The notes beneath the pieces were generated by a model, which saw only the letters and a program-made list of their open reading frames with translations, made no database searches and was not told the origin of the DNA. The translations under genes were made by a program, and so were the position numbers. Positions 48,337-59,739 of a stretch of DNA of 64,000 nucleotides are shown here, piece after piece. The stretch covers positions 355,722,128 to 355,786,127 of the forward strand of contig NC_092873.1 of assembly GCF_028372415.1 (NCBI RefSeq). Direction: 5' to 3'. Numbering within the stretch: position 1 is the first letter of the stretch; each line of letters starts with the position of its first letter. This DNA is from Notamacropus eugenii (taxonomy: Eukaryota > Chordata > Mammalia > Diprotodontia > Macropodidae).

Positions 48337-48599
48337 ATGGCTGAGGTAGAAGAAACCCTTAAAAGCAAATTCAGAGCCAAAGGGAGTAAAGAAATTATTG
48401 TGATCAGTGTAGAAGACATCTCACCAACTACACTGTAGTACAGTCAGTGTGCTTTACAACTTCATCCTGAGTACATGGGATACAATATTGACACCCCCTC
48501 TTACCCATAGACATGCCTTCAAATTCACTTGAAGAAAAATGAGATCTTGGTGCTCCAGATAAAGATTACTTTCTGATTGTGGTCAAGAATCCAAGAGAA
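48337..48599 (+). pseudogene. Processed pseudogene of DYNLRB1 (dynein light chain roadblock type)
   Basis: Starts MAEVEETLK, continues KGSKEIIVISVE and SPTTL, then has a stop (TAG) where the parent has Gln before YA. NFIL appears in another frame, then LQIHLKKNEILV and APDKDYFLIVVKNPRE. The order and motifs match the roadblock/LC7 family; PTT-YA, NFIL and KDYF point to DYNLRB1 over DYNLRB2. An in-frame loss of about 8 codons, one nonsense change and at least two frameshifts make it non-coding. It is uninterrupted by introns where the parent has several, so retrocopied. The 3' UTR may extend to about 48,960. The parent product, a homodimer, binds the dynein intermediate chain. Confidence 0.87.
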
Positions 48600-48609
48600 T
48601 ACTTTCATG

Positions 48610-49890
48610 GTATCAGTTTTTCCTCCTCAATTTAATAGCCCCATGTAAAAGACAGTATTCTCTTTTGTCACCAGATTTTTGTGCAGCAAACAAGACCACT
48701 TCTGACCCTATTTACAGAGATAATGTGACCCAAAGTGAATTTTTTATCCTTTCATATATCTTGAATCTTCAGTGGCTGTAATCGGAACCTTCTGCTGTTA
48801 GTAGGACTCCTTTGAAATGAAGTTTGATGGACTGCTAGTGTGCCAAGTGAGGTCTGACAGTCCTGTGCCTAGGGCTTCATACATACCTCAGGCCTCTTTT
48901 TACCAGGCGAGTCTTGCTTTTTTTTACTGCCCTAATCAGCAATCCACATATACATGAAAACCCCAAACAGTGCTTTTGGCTTTTTGATTAAGTTTTGTTT
49001 TTTTTTACTTTGAAAACCTGTCTTAACTGTAACTAGATTAAGGCAAATGAAATGAACTATCTCTTTTAAAAAAAAATGAACCACATCTTTACCATCCCCC
49101 AATTAAGTGAAACATGTAGTGAATATAAAATCTCATTGTGGTTATTGTTTGTTGATTACAAAATTTTGTTTGTATAATGTGCTTTTGTAGGTTCCTTTAT
49201 TTAATTTTTAACGAAAAAAATTATTCTGAACTTAAACTCCAAAAAAAATGAGCATTTCCATACGCATAGCAAAATATGAAAAATATTCTTTATGATACTG
49301 AAAATCTTCTTTACAGAACACTTTTTAAAAGTATGTAATAATTTATGCTTGTTATTTTAAAAACTATCCTGCTTCTTTGTGCTTCCTTCTGCTGTCTTTT
49401 GTGAAACATTTAAAAAATATTAATGAGGGGCTTTTTTTTTTTTTTTGTAAGACTATGGTTAACCACCCTGTCCCTTAACTAATACCTCCCATGGCCATTA
49501 TAAACTCAGAGAAAGAAAGAAGGGGAAAAACTCCTTGCAGCAAGGAAAGTCAGGCAGAACAAATCTTTGCAGTGGCTGTGTCCAAAAATAAAGGCCTTGG
49601 CTCTTATATTCCTTATCTTGTCAAGAGGGTGGGCAGCATCTTTCATCAGAGGTCCTCTGGAGACGTGGTTGGTTGTGGTATTGATGATAGTTCTCACATC
49701 TTCAAAGGAACAATAGATTAGGAGAAAACTTTGTACCATATAGATCTAATGTAGATCTAGTATAGATCTAATCTATAGATCATAATAATCTAATAGATGT
49801 AATGAAGTCCCCAGTATCCGAAATATGTGTCTAATTAACACAAATTTAAGAGAGTGATTTCCCATTTGATAAGTTATCAGAGGGCAGATC
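48610..49890. other. Intron stretch, partly pseudogene 3' UTR, otherwise unrecognised
   Basis: 48,600-48,960 probably belongs to the DYNLRB1 retrocopy's 3' UTR. T-rich and A-rich runs at 49,060 and 49,430 and a cluster of TAGATCTA-like motifs at 49,740-49,800 follow. No exon seen. Confidence 0.35.
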
Positions 49891-49894
49891 AAAT

Positions 49895-50160
49895 GACAAG
49901 GATTTATTAAATGTCTCTAGGAAGGGTGCTGGGGGTAGAAAATTAAAAAAATGAAAATAATTGTCTTTAAGTAGCTTCAGTTGTCTCTGGGTAAATAACA
50001 GGTCAATGTTTTCTTTTTATGTATTATGTGTGTGTGTGTATAGATATAAATATGCACACACTACCCAAAGTCAATGTGAGAAATGTCAGGGGAGGCACTG
50101 TCATGTTGGAGCTGGTGCTTGAGCTAAGTTTTGAAGGGTGGTGAGAAGAGAAAGTTCTTT
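49895..50160 (+). repeat. L2-type LINE 3' region
   Basis: 'aaggatttattaaatgtctc', 'gtctttaagtagcttcagtt' and 'cttgagctaagttttgaagg'. Confidence 0.5.
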
Positions 50161-50189
50161 AAAGAATTATACACTATTAACCACATTAA

Positions 50190-50720
50190 AGATTGTTTTT
50201 TAAAACAGGTTTTGCCTCACACCCAACAAATGAGTAAAGATGACAAAAGATGTAAATAGTAAGGACTAAGGGAAGGCAAGCATGCTTATATAATAGACGT
50301 ATAGACTGTTGGTAGAGGTAAGAACTGGTCTGACCATTCTGGAAAGCAGTTGGAATTGTGAAAAAAGGGACCAAGTTACCTATGCTCTTTGACTCACAGG
50401 TCACACTGCTAAACATATAATTCATGCTAAATATATAATCCAAAATAAACAAAAGGTCCCATGTACATCAAAACGTTCATAGTGACAGTTTCTGTGGTAG
50501 CAAAGAAGTGGAAATAAAGCAAATGTCCTTAGATTGGGGAGTGACCAAATTGTGATATGCTTGAGTTAATTGGAATATTATTGGGCTCTAAGACTGAAGA
50601 ATTCAAGGAAGCATGGGAAGACTTACTTGAGTTGATACAGAGTGAAATAAGCAGAACTAGGAAAACATACACAATGCAAATAGAAAAGACTCTTGAAACT
50701 GCAAACTGTGTAATTATATT
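50190..50720 (+). mobile_element. L1 ORF2 end and 3' UTR, sense, decayed
   Basis: 'tggtctgaccattctggaaa', 'tggtagcaaagaagtggaaa' and 'gaagacttacttgagttgat', then 'aagcagaactaggaaaacat'. Same element class as at 45.4 kb. From 50,720 to 52,417 nothing certain was recognised. Confidence 0.7.
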
Positions 50721-52417
50721 GACAAATCTTGGCTTTGGAGGCTCACTCTTGGGCTATTTATCACACATAAGGGTAGGTCCCCAACTCGCAACAGAATTTT
50801 TAAAATGTTTTTTAAACCAATGCCTTTTTTACATCATACTCATTTCTTAATGCCACCACAAATGTAGAAAGTAGAAAATCCCATCAATTTGGCAAAACTA
50901 GCCAAAAAAATCAAGTAAATGACACTGTGAAGGGAGATGGCATATATTTGGAAATTAATGTGATATAAAAACAAAAGACATCAACATAAAAGATTTTTAA
51001 AATGGTCTGCTGGTAATTTACCCTTAGGTGATATGTGGTCCGGTTGTAAACCAATTTTCTTTGGGTCAGTTTCTACTGTGTGGTGGCTGATATTAGAGTT
51101 GCTTGTGCTTTTATTTGATGTTGGAAGTCATTAGGTGCTTATGTGGATCTCTTTCCCAGTTCTCAAAATAGATGCTGAAAGGTCTTTCCATCTGAGCCTC
51201 TACAGATAGTCCTGGAGCTATAGGGTAGGCTAGTATCAGAACTCCTGAGTGCTAGCTGGAGCTGGTTAGAGATATGTATAAGTAGGCTAACTTTTTAAAA
51301 AATTAGACTTTTTTCCCATACTCGAGCCACTTTGGTTAAGGATGAGAATGGTGGATGGGAAAAATAACAGATATAAATGATTTTGAAGCACTTTATTAGC
51401 TGGGAATGTAGAGGAGTTTTTCTCCTTCCCTTTTGGAAAATTTTTAAAAAATGTTTTCTCTGCTGAAGGGTGCTTTTCTTATAGAAAACTGTTATTTTGT
51501 GCTAGGTCAGCTGGCAAAAACTGCTACTTGGCTTTGAAACCAGAAACAGAAGTTTTTCTCTTGGAAGTGAGTTTGCTATTCTCTAGAGATGAGTTTGGAT
51601 ACTGCTTCTATTGTTAGCATTACCCAATTCAAGTAGCCACCCCACCATAGTCATTTTCTTTATATAGGTCAAAGGGAAACTTAGTTGTGTTTGACACATA
51701 GCCCCTTGAAGTACTATAGTGGAAGGGGTTTAGCTTGGGTAAGCCATCTCAATTGTGTCTCTGATCCAATTCCATACTCTAGGTTACTAAGACCTTTTCT
51801 GTAAGTATTAGGTCTCCAAAGGGGAAAAAAACTTCCTTGTTATCACAAGAAGGTGGTTCTTAGAAAGATCAGTTCTTCCTAAGAAGACTTCTTTCTGTTC
51901 TCTCTGGAACTGTCTTTGCTGTTTTTATCGTTGGAATTTGTCTTAATGCATGTGATTTTCTACTCCTGATTGGGTATAACGCCTGGCTTTTCTCATGTCC
52001 TAATCTTATTAGACACTGAACTCTGTAACAATTTTATTTTTTAGGTAGACTAATTTCTCTGACACCTGTGTGGTTTTCTTTGTTGTTTTGGTCATCTGTG
52101 AGTGTATTAGATTCATCATGGCTTATTAGTTCTTTATAGCTGCGTATTACGTACGGGTTCTTAGTTCTACCTGTACTTCATTTTGCATGAAACAGTTTTC
52201 CTTTTTTTCTGAATTGATGAAATGATGACTGCAGTAGAGCACAAAACTAGAGGTTTTTTCCCAAAGTTCTCTGAGATCTTAATGACTAAAATAAAAAGTT
52301 AATGTTAATGCTGTGGTGTCAAGTATCTGAGAGGCAGATATGTTTTGTACACTGCTTCAGCTATTCCTAATTCTAGTGTGAAGAAGTATTTTATGCATAT
52401 TTTAATTTTACTTGCAG

Positions 52418-52543
52418 GTATATGAGTGGCCCAACACTTCTAATCGTTAAAAGACAGCACCAACTGGGAGCAGGGCAAGGATGCCTATTCCGCCTCCACC
52501 TCCACCTCCTCCTGGTCCCCCTCCCCCTCCCACTTTTAACCAG
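52418..52543 (+). CDS. WIPF2: WIPF2 first coding exon
   Basis: Acceptor tttacttgcag, donor gtagta. 63 nt of 5' UTR then 21 codons ending TFNQ. The UTR part contains an ATG at 52,422 whose frame overlaps the main start, and a TAA at 52,448. Confidence 0.95.
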
Positions 52544-55500
52544 GTAGTATTCTGTGCACTAGACCATTAGGCTCAAAATCAAAATGCTGTATTTGTTTCT
52601 TCACAATATTCATTCAGGTCATTCCTTAAGCAGTACTTATTAAGCACCTATTCAGTGAACACCTATTAGATCTGGGGTCCTTTTCCTCATTGAGCTTTCA
52701 GTTTAGTAGAGGTATAAGATATAACCACAAATAATGATGACATACACGTAGCTCTGTGGTAAACACGCTGGACAATTGTAAAACAAAGTACTATGTGAAT
52801 TCTGAGGTTGAGTGTCCTTACCAAGAAGTATGTATGTAAGTAGGTTGAGTTGAGCTTTAAACATTGGAGTTGAGATTTAAACAATGGATAGGAATTTGAC
52901 AGAAAAAGAGAAGGACCTAAGAGGCTAACCAGTTCATCCTGTACCTGATCAGGAATCCTGACAACATTCCTGTCAGATAGTCATCCACTTAGCTTTTCCT
53001 TGAAGACCTTTTGTGAAGAGGTGCTCTCTACATCCTCCTGTGGCAGTCCACTCCACTTTCAGTTTGCTTTAATTGTTTGCAAGTTTTTCTGGAACTCAAA
53101 ACTAACTTTTTATAACTTGTGTTACAACTTTTGCCCATTGTTTGTAGTTCTTTCTTCTAGGGCCAAGCAGAATAAATCTAATCCTCCCACATGACAATCC
53201 TTCAGCTCCTTGAAGACAGCTATTATGTCCTTCTAGAAGGGTGGGGAGCCTATGATCTTGAGGCCACGTGTGGCCTTCTAAGTCCTTGGGTTCAGCCTTT
53301 TGACTGAGTCCAAGTTTTACAGAACAAATCCTTTTATTAAGGGATTTGTTCTGAGAAGTTTGAATTCAAAGGGCTGTACTTGAAGACCTCGAGGTCCACA
53401 TGTGGCTTCACAGCTGCAGATTCCACACCCCTGTTCTAGATCTCCAGACTAAATCACGTTTCTCTGAACTGATCCTTATGTGGCATGATATTGGAGGTAT
53501 TTACCATTCTGGTCACCCCTCCTGTTCACATTTTTCAGGTTGTTTATGTTTATGTCCTTCCTAAAATGTGGGGTCCAGAATATATTCCTGATGTACTACA
53601 TCTTTGACATACCAGAGCAGGAATATCCTCTCCCTGTTTGTGGACATTTTGCCAATCTCATTTCAATTGAACATCCAGTTAGCTTTTTTGATTACCATTT
53701 TACACTGTTGACTCATGTTGAACTTGTTCTACACTAAGATTCCTAGATTCTTTTAGATAGGATGGAATAGGAGGAGGAACTCTTGTTTCATTCTAAAACT
53801 ATTTGTCCTACAAATTTGAATGTGTCACTCCTCTGGTCGTCATGAGAAAGGGGATTGGCATACCTACCACTTGCTAATTGTTCAGTGTACCTCTTCTTTC
53901 TCCTTGCTCCCTGAGTCAATTTCTGTTGAAGGTAGAGCTGACCAAAGCTGGCATTCCCCAGAAAAGGGCAGGAAGCTTGTGGAATATACTGTTAAAAAAA
54001 TATACACAGCCTTGGAAATGGAGACAAAAAAGCTTAGGTTGTAAGCTCTTAAAAGGTCCAAGAGCATGGCTTTTATAACTCACTTTATAGAAGTGTGGAA
54101 TGTTCCATTTGGATGTCAGATGAGTAAACCTAGAGAGTTTAAATAATTCACGTAAAGTTACACAGCTGCCTAGTACAATATCCAAGATCAAAACCTAAAG
54201 CTTTTTGCCTTGGAGTTCATTGTTCTTTCCATTATATTCTGTGCTTCTATGGCTAATATTTCCCTAAAAAGCTTAAAAGAGCACTAAGATTTTTGGGACA
54301 CCCTGTTTAGTGCTTTAAAAGTTAGCAACATGCTTTAATGTACATTATTTCATTTGATCCTAGCAACCCTGTAAAGTGGATGTTATTATTCCTGTTTTAG
54401 AGATGAGGAGTGAGGTTAAGTAACTGGCTCATGGGCATACATCTGAGGTGGAGTTTGAGAATGGGTCTTCTTGATCCAAGTCTAGCCCTCTGTCCACCAT
54501 GTCATGCTCCCAGTAAAGTTATGTTTGCCTTGGACATTGAAATTTTTTGATCCTACTCAGCTGCATAGCCTCAACCCAGCTGCTATCTGAATCATATTGG
54601 GTTTGGCTATTGCCAGAGCAATGGGGGAACTTCAAGGTAGTCGTACAGAACCCTTTCCTCCTGTGGTCTTTTTTCCTCCTTTTCTTCCCTCTCCCTTGGA
54701 CCCCTAAATTTTGACTTGATGTGATGGCCTACAGTGTCTTGACGAGACCAAACAGGAGAAATGTGAGTGTTTGCTGGAGAAGAGTTTCTTTCTATTAGTT
54801 CATTAGAAGCTTCCAAAGATGAAGTTAGCTTTCTCCACCTGTCCAGAGGACACTCTGAGAGGAGATGAATCAAATTGGAAGTAAATTAAATTTCAGTTTA
54901 GTTTCAGTAGGTTTCAGTAGGAAGGCTTAGGAAAAGATTGTCAGTAGTAGGAACCAAGAGACTGAGGAAGACTGTGAGATCTTCCTCTGAGGTGGGTGTG
55001 TGGTCTTTAAGAGCAGAGATTAGAATCTGTTCTGTGATATGTAGGCTAGTACAACCTGTAGGAGGGCATTTAGCCCTTAACTTATGGTGATGCTGACTTT
55101 CTGGTATGAATTCTTATAGGCAAACACAGAACCACCCAAGCTGAGTCGGGATGAACAGCGGGGCCGAGGTGCCCTATTACAGGACATCTGCAAAGGGACT
55201 CGGCTGAAAAAAGTGACTCATATCAATGATCGGAGTGCTCCAGTCCTTGAGAGTAAGTGACAAGTTATCTTCCCATCTGTAGACTCCTAGCCTCCTGTGG
55301 CTGGTTCTGAGATTTATCAGTGCTGTCTTGTTTCTACTTTTATTGCTGCAAACCTGAGCTGACAGGTTTCCTTCCAATCTTTAGGAAAGTTTTTCTTTGT
55401 CAGACTCTCATCTGCTGTAGCTCTTGTGCTTATTGTGCATCTTTGGGACAAATCTTTATCTTCTTCCACAAGAGATCCATAAATCCTTATAAACATCTCA

Positions 55501-56874
55501 GATTTCACATGTTTCCATGGACCACCCATTATAGGTCTGTGGGCAGATCTTCCATACCTGAATCTCCTTATTCATTGTACCCTTTGACATTAAGGACTTT
55601 TACTTTGAGTTGAGGGTGCAAGATTGGAAGAGAATCTCTTTGATGTTCTTGAGCTTGTGGGGAACCCCTTGCCATAGTCAGGAATAGCCTTCCTATCCTC
55701 TGTTTCTTGAATGTGGAAAATGGATATATTCTTTCTCTTCCTAGGATGCTTGTTTATTGTGGTCATGATTGAGAAAAAGGGATTCTTTCTGAAAACTACT
55801 CCTGGACATCAAGTGAGCTTAGACTAAGTAATAACTTGAAATGGTTATATGTTTTGCAGAACCCAAAGGAGGAAGTGGGGGTTATGGTTCTGGAGTAAAT
55901 GCCCTGCAGCCCAAGGGAGGTCTTTTCCAAGGAGGAGTGCCAAAACTCAGACCTGTAGGAACAAAGGACATTTCAGGTATCTGGTCAGTTTTTTTTCCTT
56001 CCCTAACCAAAGCATATGGGTGGAGGGGGGTTGATGTAACAAAAAACAACAGTATGTAGTAAATTTGTCCATATTTCCAATCAGACTGAATAAGAACACT
56101 GAACTAAAATTTTCTTTCTTGTTTTATATCGGAAGGAATACCAGTTATAAAGTCTAATAGCTAGCCATGAACCTGTTTTTGCTGATTCTGTTATTTCTGA
56201 TTTCTTTGCAGAGAACCTACCTGGCAAGACAGTTTTACAGGTCTCTGCTTCACGAGCCACTGCTCCAAGGCCCCCAGTGTCCACAGGCAATAGCCGTCCC
56301 CAAGATGATTCAGACAGTAGTCGGGCATCCCCCCCAGAGCTGCCAAGGATGCAGAGACCCTCTTTACCGGACCTATCCCGACCCAATTCCACCAGCAGCA
56401 CGGGCATGAAACATAGTTCTTCGGCTCCTCCGCCACCACCCCCTGGGCGCCGTGCCAATGCACCCCCTGCACCTTTGCCTATGCACAGCAGCAAAGCCCC
56501 AGCCTACAACAGAGAGAAGCCTTTGCCGCCAACCCCTGGACAGAGGCCTCCCCCTGGCCGAGAAGGGCCTCCTGCTCCACCTCCAATTAAGCCACCTCCT
56601 TCCCCCGTGAATATTAGGACAGGACCAAGTGGTCACAACCAGTCTTTGGCTCCCCCTCCACCGCCTTACCGTCAGCCCCCTGCTGTCCCTAATGGGCCCT
56701 CAAGCCCCACTAATGAGTCAGCCCCTGAGCTACCACAGAGACACAATTCTTTACATAGGAAGACACCAGGGCTCGTTAGAGGCCTGGCACCTCCCCCACC
56801 CACCTCAGTCTCACCTTCTTTACAGAGTAGTAGACCACCTCCCCCTGCCCGAGAACCTCCTAGTCGGGGAGCAG
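52418..56874 (+). CDS. WIPF2: WIPF2, WAS/WASL-interacting protein family member 2 (N-terminal part)
   Basis: The coding sequence starts at ATG 52,481 within the exon beginning 52,418. Coding exons are 52,481-52,543, 55,120-55,252, 55,860-55,976 and 56,212-56,874, with phases 0, 1, 1, giving 325 residues plus one base. As remembered, human WIPF2 is about 440 residues. The protein links N-WASP to actin assembly. The N-terminus is proline-rich (MPIPPPPPPPPGPPPPPTFN). The WH2 actin-binding motif follows at residues about 36-53 (GRGALLQDICKGTRLKKV). A Gly-rich segment (KGGSGGYGSG, KGGLFQGGV) precedes the proline-rich core, which contains SLPDLSRP, MKHSSSAPPPPPPGRR and YNREKPLPPTPGQR. The WASP-binding C-terminus is outside the window. 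The start has A at -3. Its place downstream of RAPGEFL1 agrees with human. Confidence 0.96.
52615..52870 (+). repeat. L2-type LINE 3' end
   Basis: 'gcagtacttattaagcacct', 'gctctgtggtaaacacgct' and 'acaaagtactatgtgaattc'. Within the 52,544-55,119 intron. Confidence 0.55.
53238..53433. mobile_element. Palindromic MITE, probable hAT/Charlie type
   Basis: The two halves are imperfect reverse complements around TTTTATTAAG (AACAAATCC / GGATTTGTT, GGCCACGTGTGG / CCACATGTGG, GTGGGGAG / CTCC-type ends). Flanked on both sides by TTCTAGA (53,231-53,237 and 53,434-53,440), which fits the NTCTAGAN target-site preference of Charlie-type hAT elements. No transposase. Confidence 0.8.
54305..54512 (+). repeat. 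MIR-type SINE
   Basis: 'aagttagcaacatgctttaa', 'ttatttcatttgatcctagc', 'ttattcctgttttagagat', 'ctgtccaccatgtcatgct'. Confidence 0.7.
55120..55252 (+). CDS. WIPF2: WIPF2 second coding exon (WH2 motif)
   Basis: Acceptor ttcttatag, donor gtaagt. Residues 22-65: ANTEPPKLSRDEQRG, then RGALLQDICKGTRLKKVTH and INDRSAPVLE. Contains the actin-binding LKKV at residues 50-53. Confidence 0.96.
55860..55976 (+). CDS. WIPF2: WIPF2 third coding exon (Gly-rich segment)
   Basis: Acceptor gttttgcag, donor gtatct. Reads (K)PKGGSGGYGSGVNALQP then KGGLFQGGVPKLRPVG and TKDIS, matching the family after the WH2 motif. Confidence 0.95.
56212..56874 (+). CDS. WIPF2: WIPF2 fourth coding exon (proline-rich core)
   Basis: Acceptor ttctttgcag, donor gtaagt, 663 nt. 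Encodes residues 105-325 with repeated profilin- and SH3-type PPPPP and PxxP motifs and ends ARDPP-like (AREPPSRGA). The long open frame on the opposite strand is a mirror of these proline codons. Confidence 0.95.
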
Positions 56875-57639
56875 GTAAGTACTTTTTAAAGCTTCTTTCT
56901 CATTATGTTATTGTTTATCCAAAATGTCTTATCCAGTGCCTGAATGATTCCTGAAAGATTGAGGAAATCTGGCTTAGCTTTTGGGAACATCTTTTTGACA
57001 GTTGACTGAGAACACTCTTTGTAGAGATGAGTAAAAACAGATCTGGAATTTCCTCCTCTAAGGATAACCTCCAAGTAGGTTAGAAATTGAGGGGTAGACT
57101 GGACAGAATGACTATTCCTGGGGCCTCTCTAATTCAGGCAATTTAAATCCCCACATGTTGCTGTTGAATTTGTGCTTAGAACTGTCCCTGTACCAATTCT
57201 TAAATGTATGGTTCGTGAAAGTTGGCCAAGTAATTACTGTCCTCATAAAGCACTCATAAAATTAGAATTATTTTAGTTAGGTTAGGTTAGTAAAAAGAGT
57301 AAGATGCTTCCTTTTAGGAGCTGTCTTAAAGCCCTGTACATTCTAAGCTCTGTATCTACAGCTTAAATGTAAGTAGGGATTGATTTGTATGAAAGACTTA
57401 CCTGCATATAAGTCCAAGCTGAAAGGCTAAAATTCCTGTGGAAGTTATGATTCATCTTGACTCACAGCTTAGGCTTTCTCAGATATACTTTTTAAAAAAT
57501 TGTCTTTCTTTTTTATGAACTTAATAAACATAAACAAAGCAAAGATTTTAATTATGAAGAGAAGGGAATTGTGTATATTAAAGCCATGAATTTCTATTAT
57601 GTACAATTTTAAAAAAAACTTAAATTTAACACACATTGG

Positions 57640-58520
57640 TAGCAACATTATTTTGTTTGTCTCTGCCCCTTTTTGGATTTTCTGTCCCGCTCTCTTCTGT
57701 GTAATTTTTTAACATTTTGTTGATATTCTTTTTTTTGGTCCCAATACTATTGCTACCCCCCATACTATTGCTACCCCCCAAATTCCCTATCTCTCAAATA
57801 GAAGCCTTTCTTTTGTAGCCAGTAAGTGGAGTCAGGCAAAACAATTCAATGATTTGGCTCTGCCTATAAATGTGTGTCTTACGTCTAGATCGTGACATCT
57901 CTGTTAAGAAATGGAAAGCATGCTTCATTATCAATCTTCTGAAAGTCGTAATTGGTTGCTGCATGGATCAGAGCTTTTTATGTGATTTTCCTCCACATTA
58001 TTGTAGTCATCCTGTAAAATTGTTCTACTATTTGTGCTTGCTTAACTCTGCATCACTTTATACAGGTCTTCCCAGATTTCTCTTAATCATGCATAGTCAT
58101 TGTTTTTTATGTTGCAATAATAACCTGTTACCTTCATATCAGCTTTTTAGACATTCTTCAGTTGATGGGCACTTATTTGACTACAACAAAAAGTGATGCT
58201 ATAAATGTTCTGGTATGTCTGAACCTCTTTTCCTCTGTCTTTGCCTTTTAGGAAAGGGTCATGTGCCTAACAACTAATGGTGTCTCTGGGTTAAAGTGAT
58301 CTTGGCAATAGTTCTGAATTGGTTCTAAAATTGGTAAATTCATAGCCTCACCAACAGTGGATTAGTGTGCCTTTCCTTCAGCAGCTCTTTTGACAGTTGG
58401 TCATTTTCTTTTTCTCATCTTTGGATATGAGTAGAACTTCAGTTTTAATTTGCATTTTTTTATAATTAGTGATTTGCAATATTTTTCATAAAATATTTTT
58501 TCAAATATTTTTCAAAAGAA
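57640..58520 (-). mobile_element. L1 3' region, antisense
   Basis: 'acattggtagcaacattatt', 'ctgcatcactttatacaggt', 'cattcttcagttgatgggca', 'aagggtcatgtgcctaaca' and 'ttcatagcctcaccaacagt'. Diverged. Confidence 0.7.
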
Positions 58521-58710
58521 CTGTGCTTTTTAGGGTTTTTTTTTTTTGAAGAGGCAAACGGAAAGACAGAGTGGGGTCTTTTGTTTTCCTACAGAATCTG
58601 TTGGCTAAGTTGTTGGCTGAGTAATAAGAGAAATCATCCCTTTTGCCAAAGTATAATCTTGCAAACTGTCCACTTAAAGGATTTGTGTTGGCATTGGAGT
58701 AGGATTCTAT

Positions 58711-58735
58711 TTAAGTAAGGATTCTCCTTACTTAA
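58711..58735. repeat. Perfect 11-bp inverted repeat, 3-nt loop
   Basis: TTAAGTAAGGA at 58,711-58,721, TTC, then TCCTTACTTAA at 58,725-58,735. Confidence 0.95.
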
Positions 58736-58745
58736 AAAAGGAAAA

Positions 58746-58891
58746 ACAGGCAGCTAGGTGGTGCAGTGTGTACAGCATTGACCCTGGAGTCAGGAGGGCC
58801 TTACACATTTGACACACTAGCTTTGTGACCTTGAGCAGGTCACTTAACCTCAATTGCCTTGCCTTCCCCCTTGGGAAAAAAAAAAAAAAGG
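58746..58891 (+). repeat. tRNA-derived SINE with poly(A)
   Basis: 'ggcagctaggtggtgcagtg', 'ccctggagtcaggagggcct', 'tgtgaccttgagcaggtcac', 'ttaacctcaattgccttgcc', then an A run. Confidence 0.85.
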
Positions 58892-59194
58892 AAAAACAAT
58901 CAAAGCCCCACCTATTCTCTAGGTCTCATACCATGATTTGCTCCTGCCAGGCCAACAAGATTCCATTTCCTTCCATTCTCTGTTCTGCCTTTTGAACCAG
59001 ATATTATTTTATTTTATTTAGTTTTCTTTTGAGCCAGTTTAAAAGTGAGCTGGCCAAAGTACTAGGAAGCTAGGTCCTGTTCCCTTACCAGTTTGGTAAC
59101 CCAGCTATGCTGTAGTTGTTGGCTTGGGGATTCCATTGTGTCTTAGTGATGGACACTAAGTTCTGGGACATTGCAATTAGTGGTGAGTTTCTAG

Positions 59195-59480
59195 AAATAT
59201 AAATAGCATGTATTAAATGCCTGCTGTGTGCCAGACATTGGGCACTGAGGATGCAAATGCCGTTCGGACCAGAAAGATAATAAACAGATCTGCCCTTTAC
59301 AGAATAAATAGAAGGTGACTGAGGTGACTAAATGCAAAGTAATTAAATTCAGGCTAGTTTGAGATGGAGATGGGGATTCTTGAGTTTCATCTTAAAGGAA
59401 GAAAAGGGTTCTGTGAAGTGGAGGTGAGCAATGAATGCATTCTAGTCATGGAAGAAGACTGGTACAAAGGCCTAGAGACA
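59195..59480 (+). repeat. L2-type LINE 3' region
   Basis: 'catgtattaaatgcctgctg', 'gccagacattgggcactga' and 'gaaaagggttctgtgaagtg'. Confidence 0.6.
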
Positions 59481-59494
59481 TGAATACATGACAT

Positions 59495-59700
59495 TTATAT
59501 AGTGCTTTTAAAACTTACAGAGCCCTTCATATACATTCTCATTTGAACTGCACAGTAACCTTACAAGGTAGGTACTACAGATATTATAATCCCCATTTCA
59601 CAGATAAAGAAACTGAGTTTCTAAGAGGCTGCCCTGGGTCTAGTAAATGTCAGAGGTGAGATCTGAATCCAGATCTGTTGTTTTGTTCTATGTTATGCTG
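59495..59700 (+). repeat. MIR-type SINE
   Basis: 'atttatatagtgcttttaaa', 'accttacaaggtaggtacta', 'aatccccatttcacagataa', 'gatctgaatccagatctgt'. Confidence 0.8.
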
Positions 59701-59739
59701 TCTTATATACTAGAAAAAAGGTGATTTTTTCCCCCCTCT

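Larger units (their letters stand above)
52422..55144 (+). other. Upstream ORF overlapping the WIPF2 start codon
   Basis: ATG at 52,422 (weak context, T at -3) is in a different frame from the main ATG at 52,481. It reads through the proline-rich coding start in a Leu-rich frame, crosses the splice junction and stops at 55,142-55,144, giving 48 codons. Exonic parts are 52,422-52,543 and 55,120-55,144. Existence is read directly; use by ribosomes is unknown. Confidence 0.7.

Noticed and set aside
56081..56636. Antisense open frames opposite the proline-rich WIPF2 exon
   Set aside because: Reverse complements of CCN codons give Gly/Trp/Arg-rich frames without stops; shadows of the real exon.
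56875..56954. Open-frame extension of the WIPF2 fourth coding exon past 56,874
   Set aside because: A gtaagt donor lies at 56,875, and the remembered family sequence continues AAPPPPPP rather than the residues read here; these codons are intronic.
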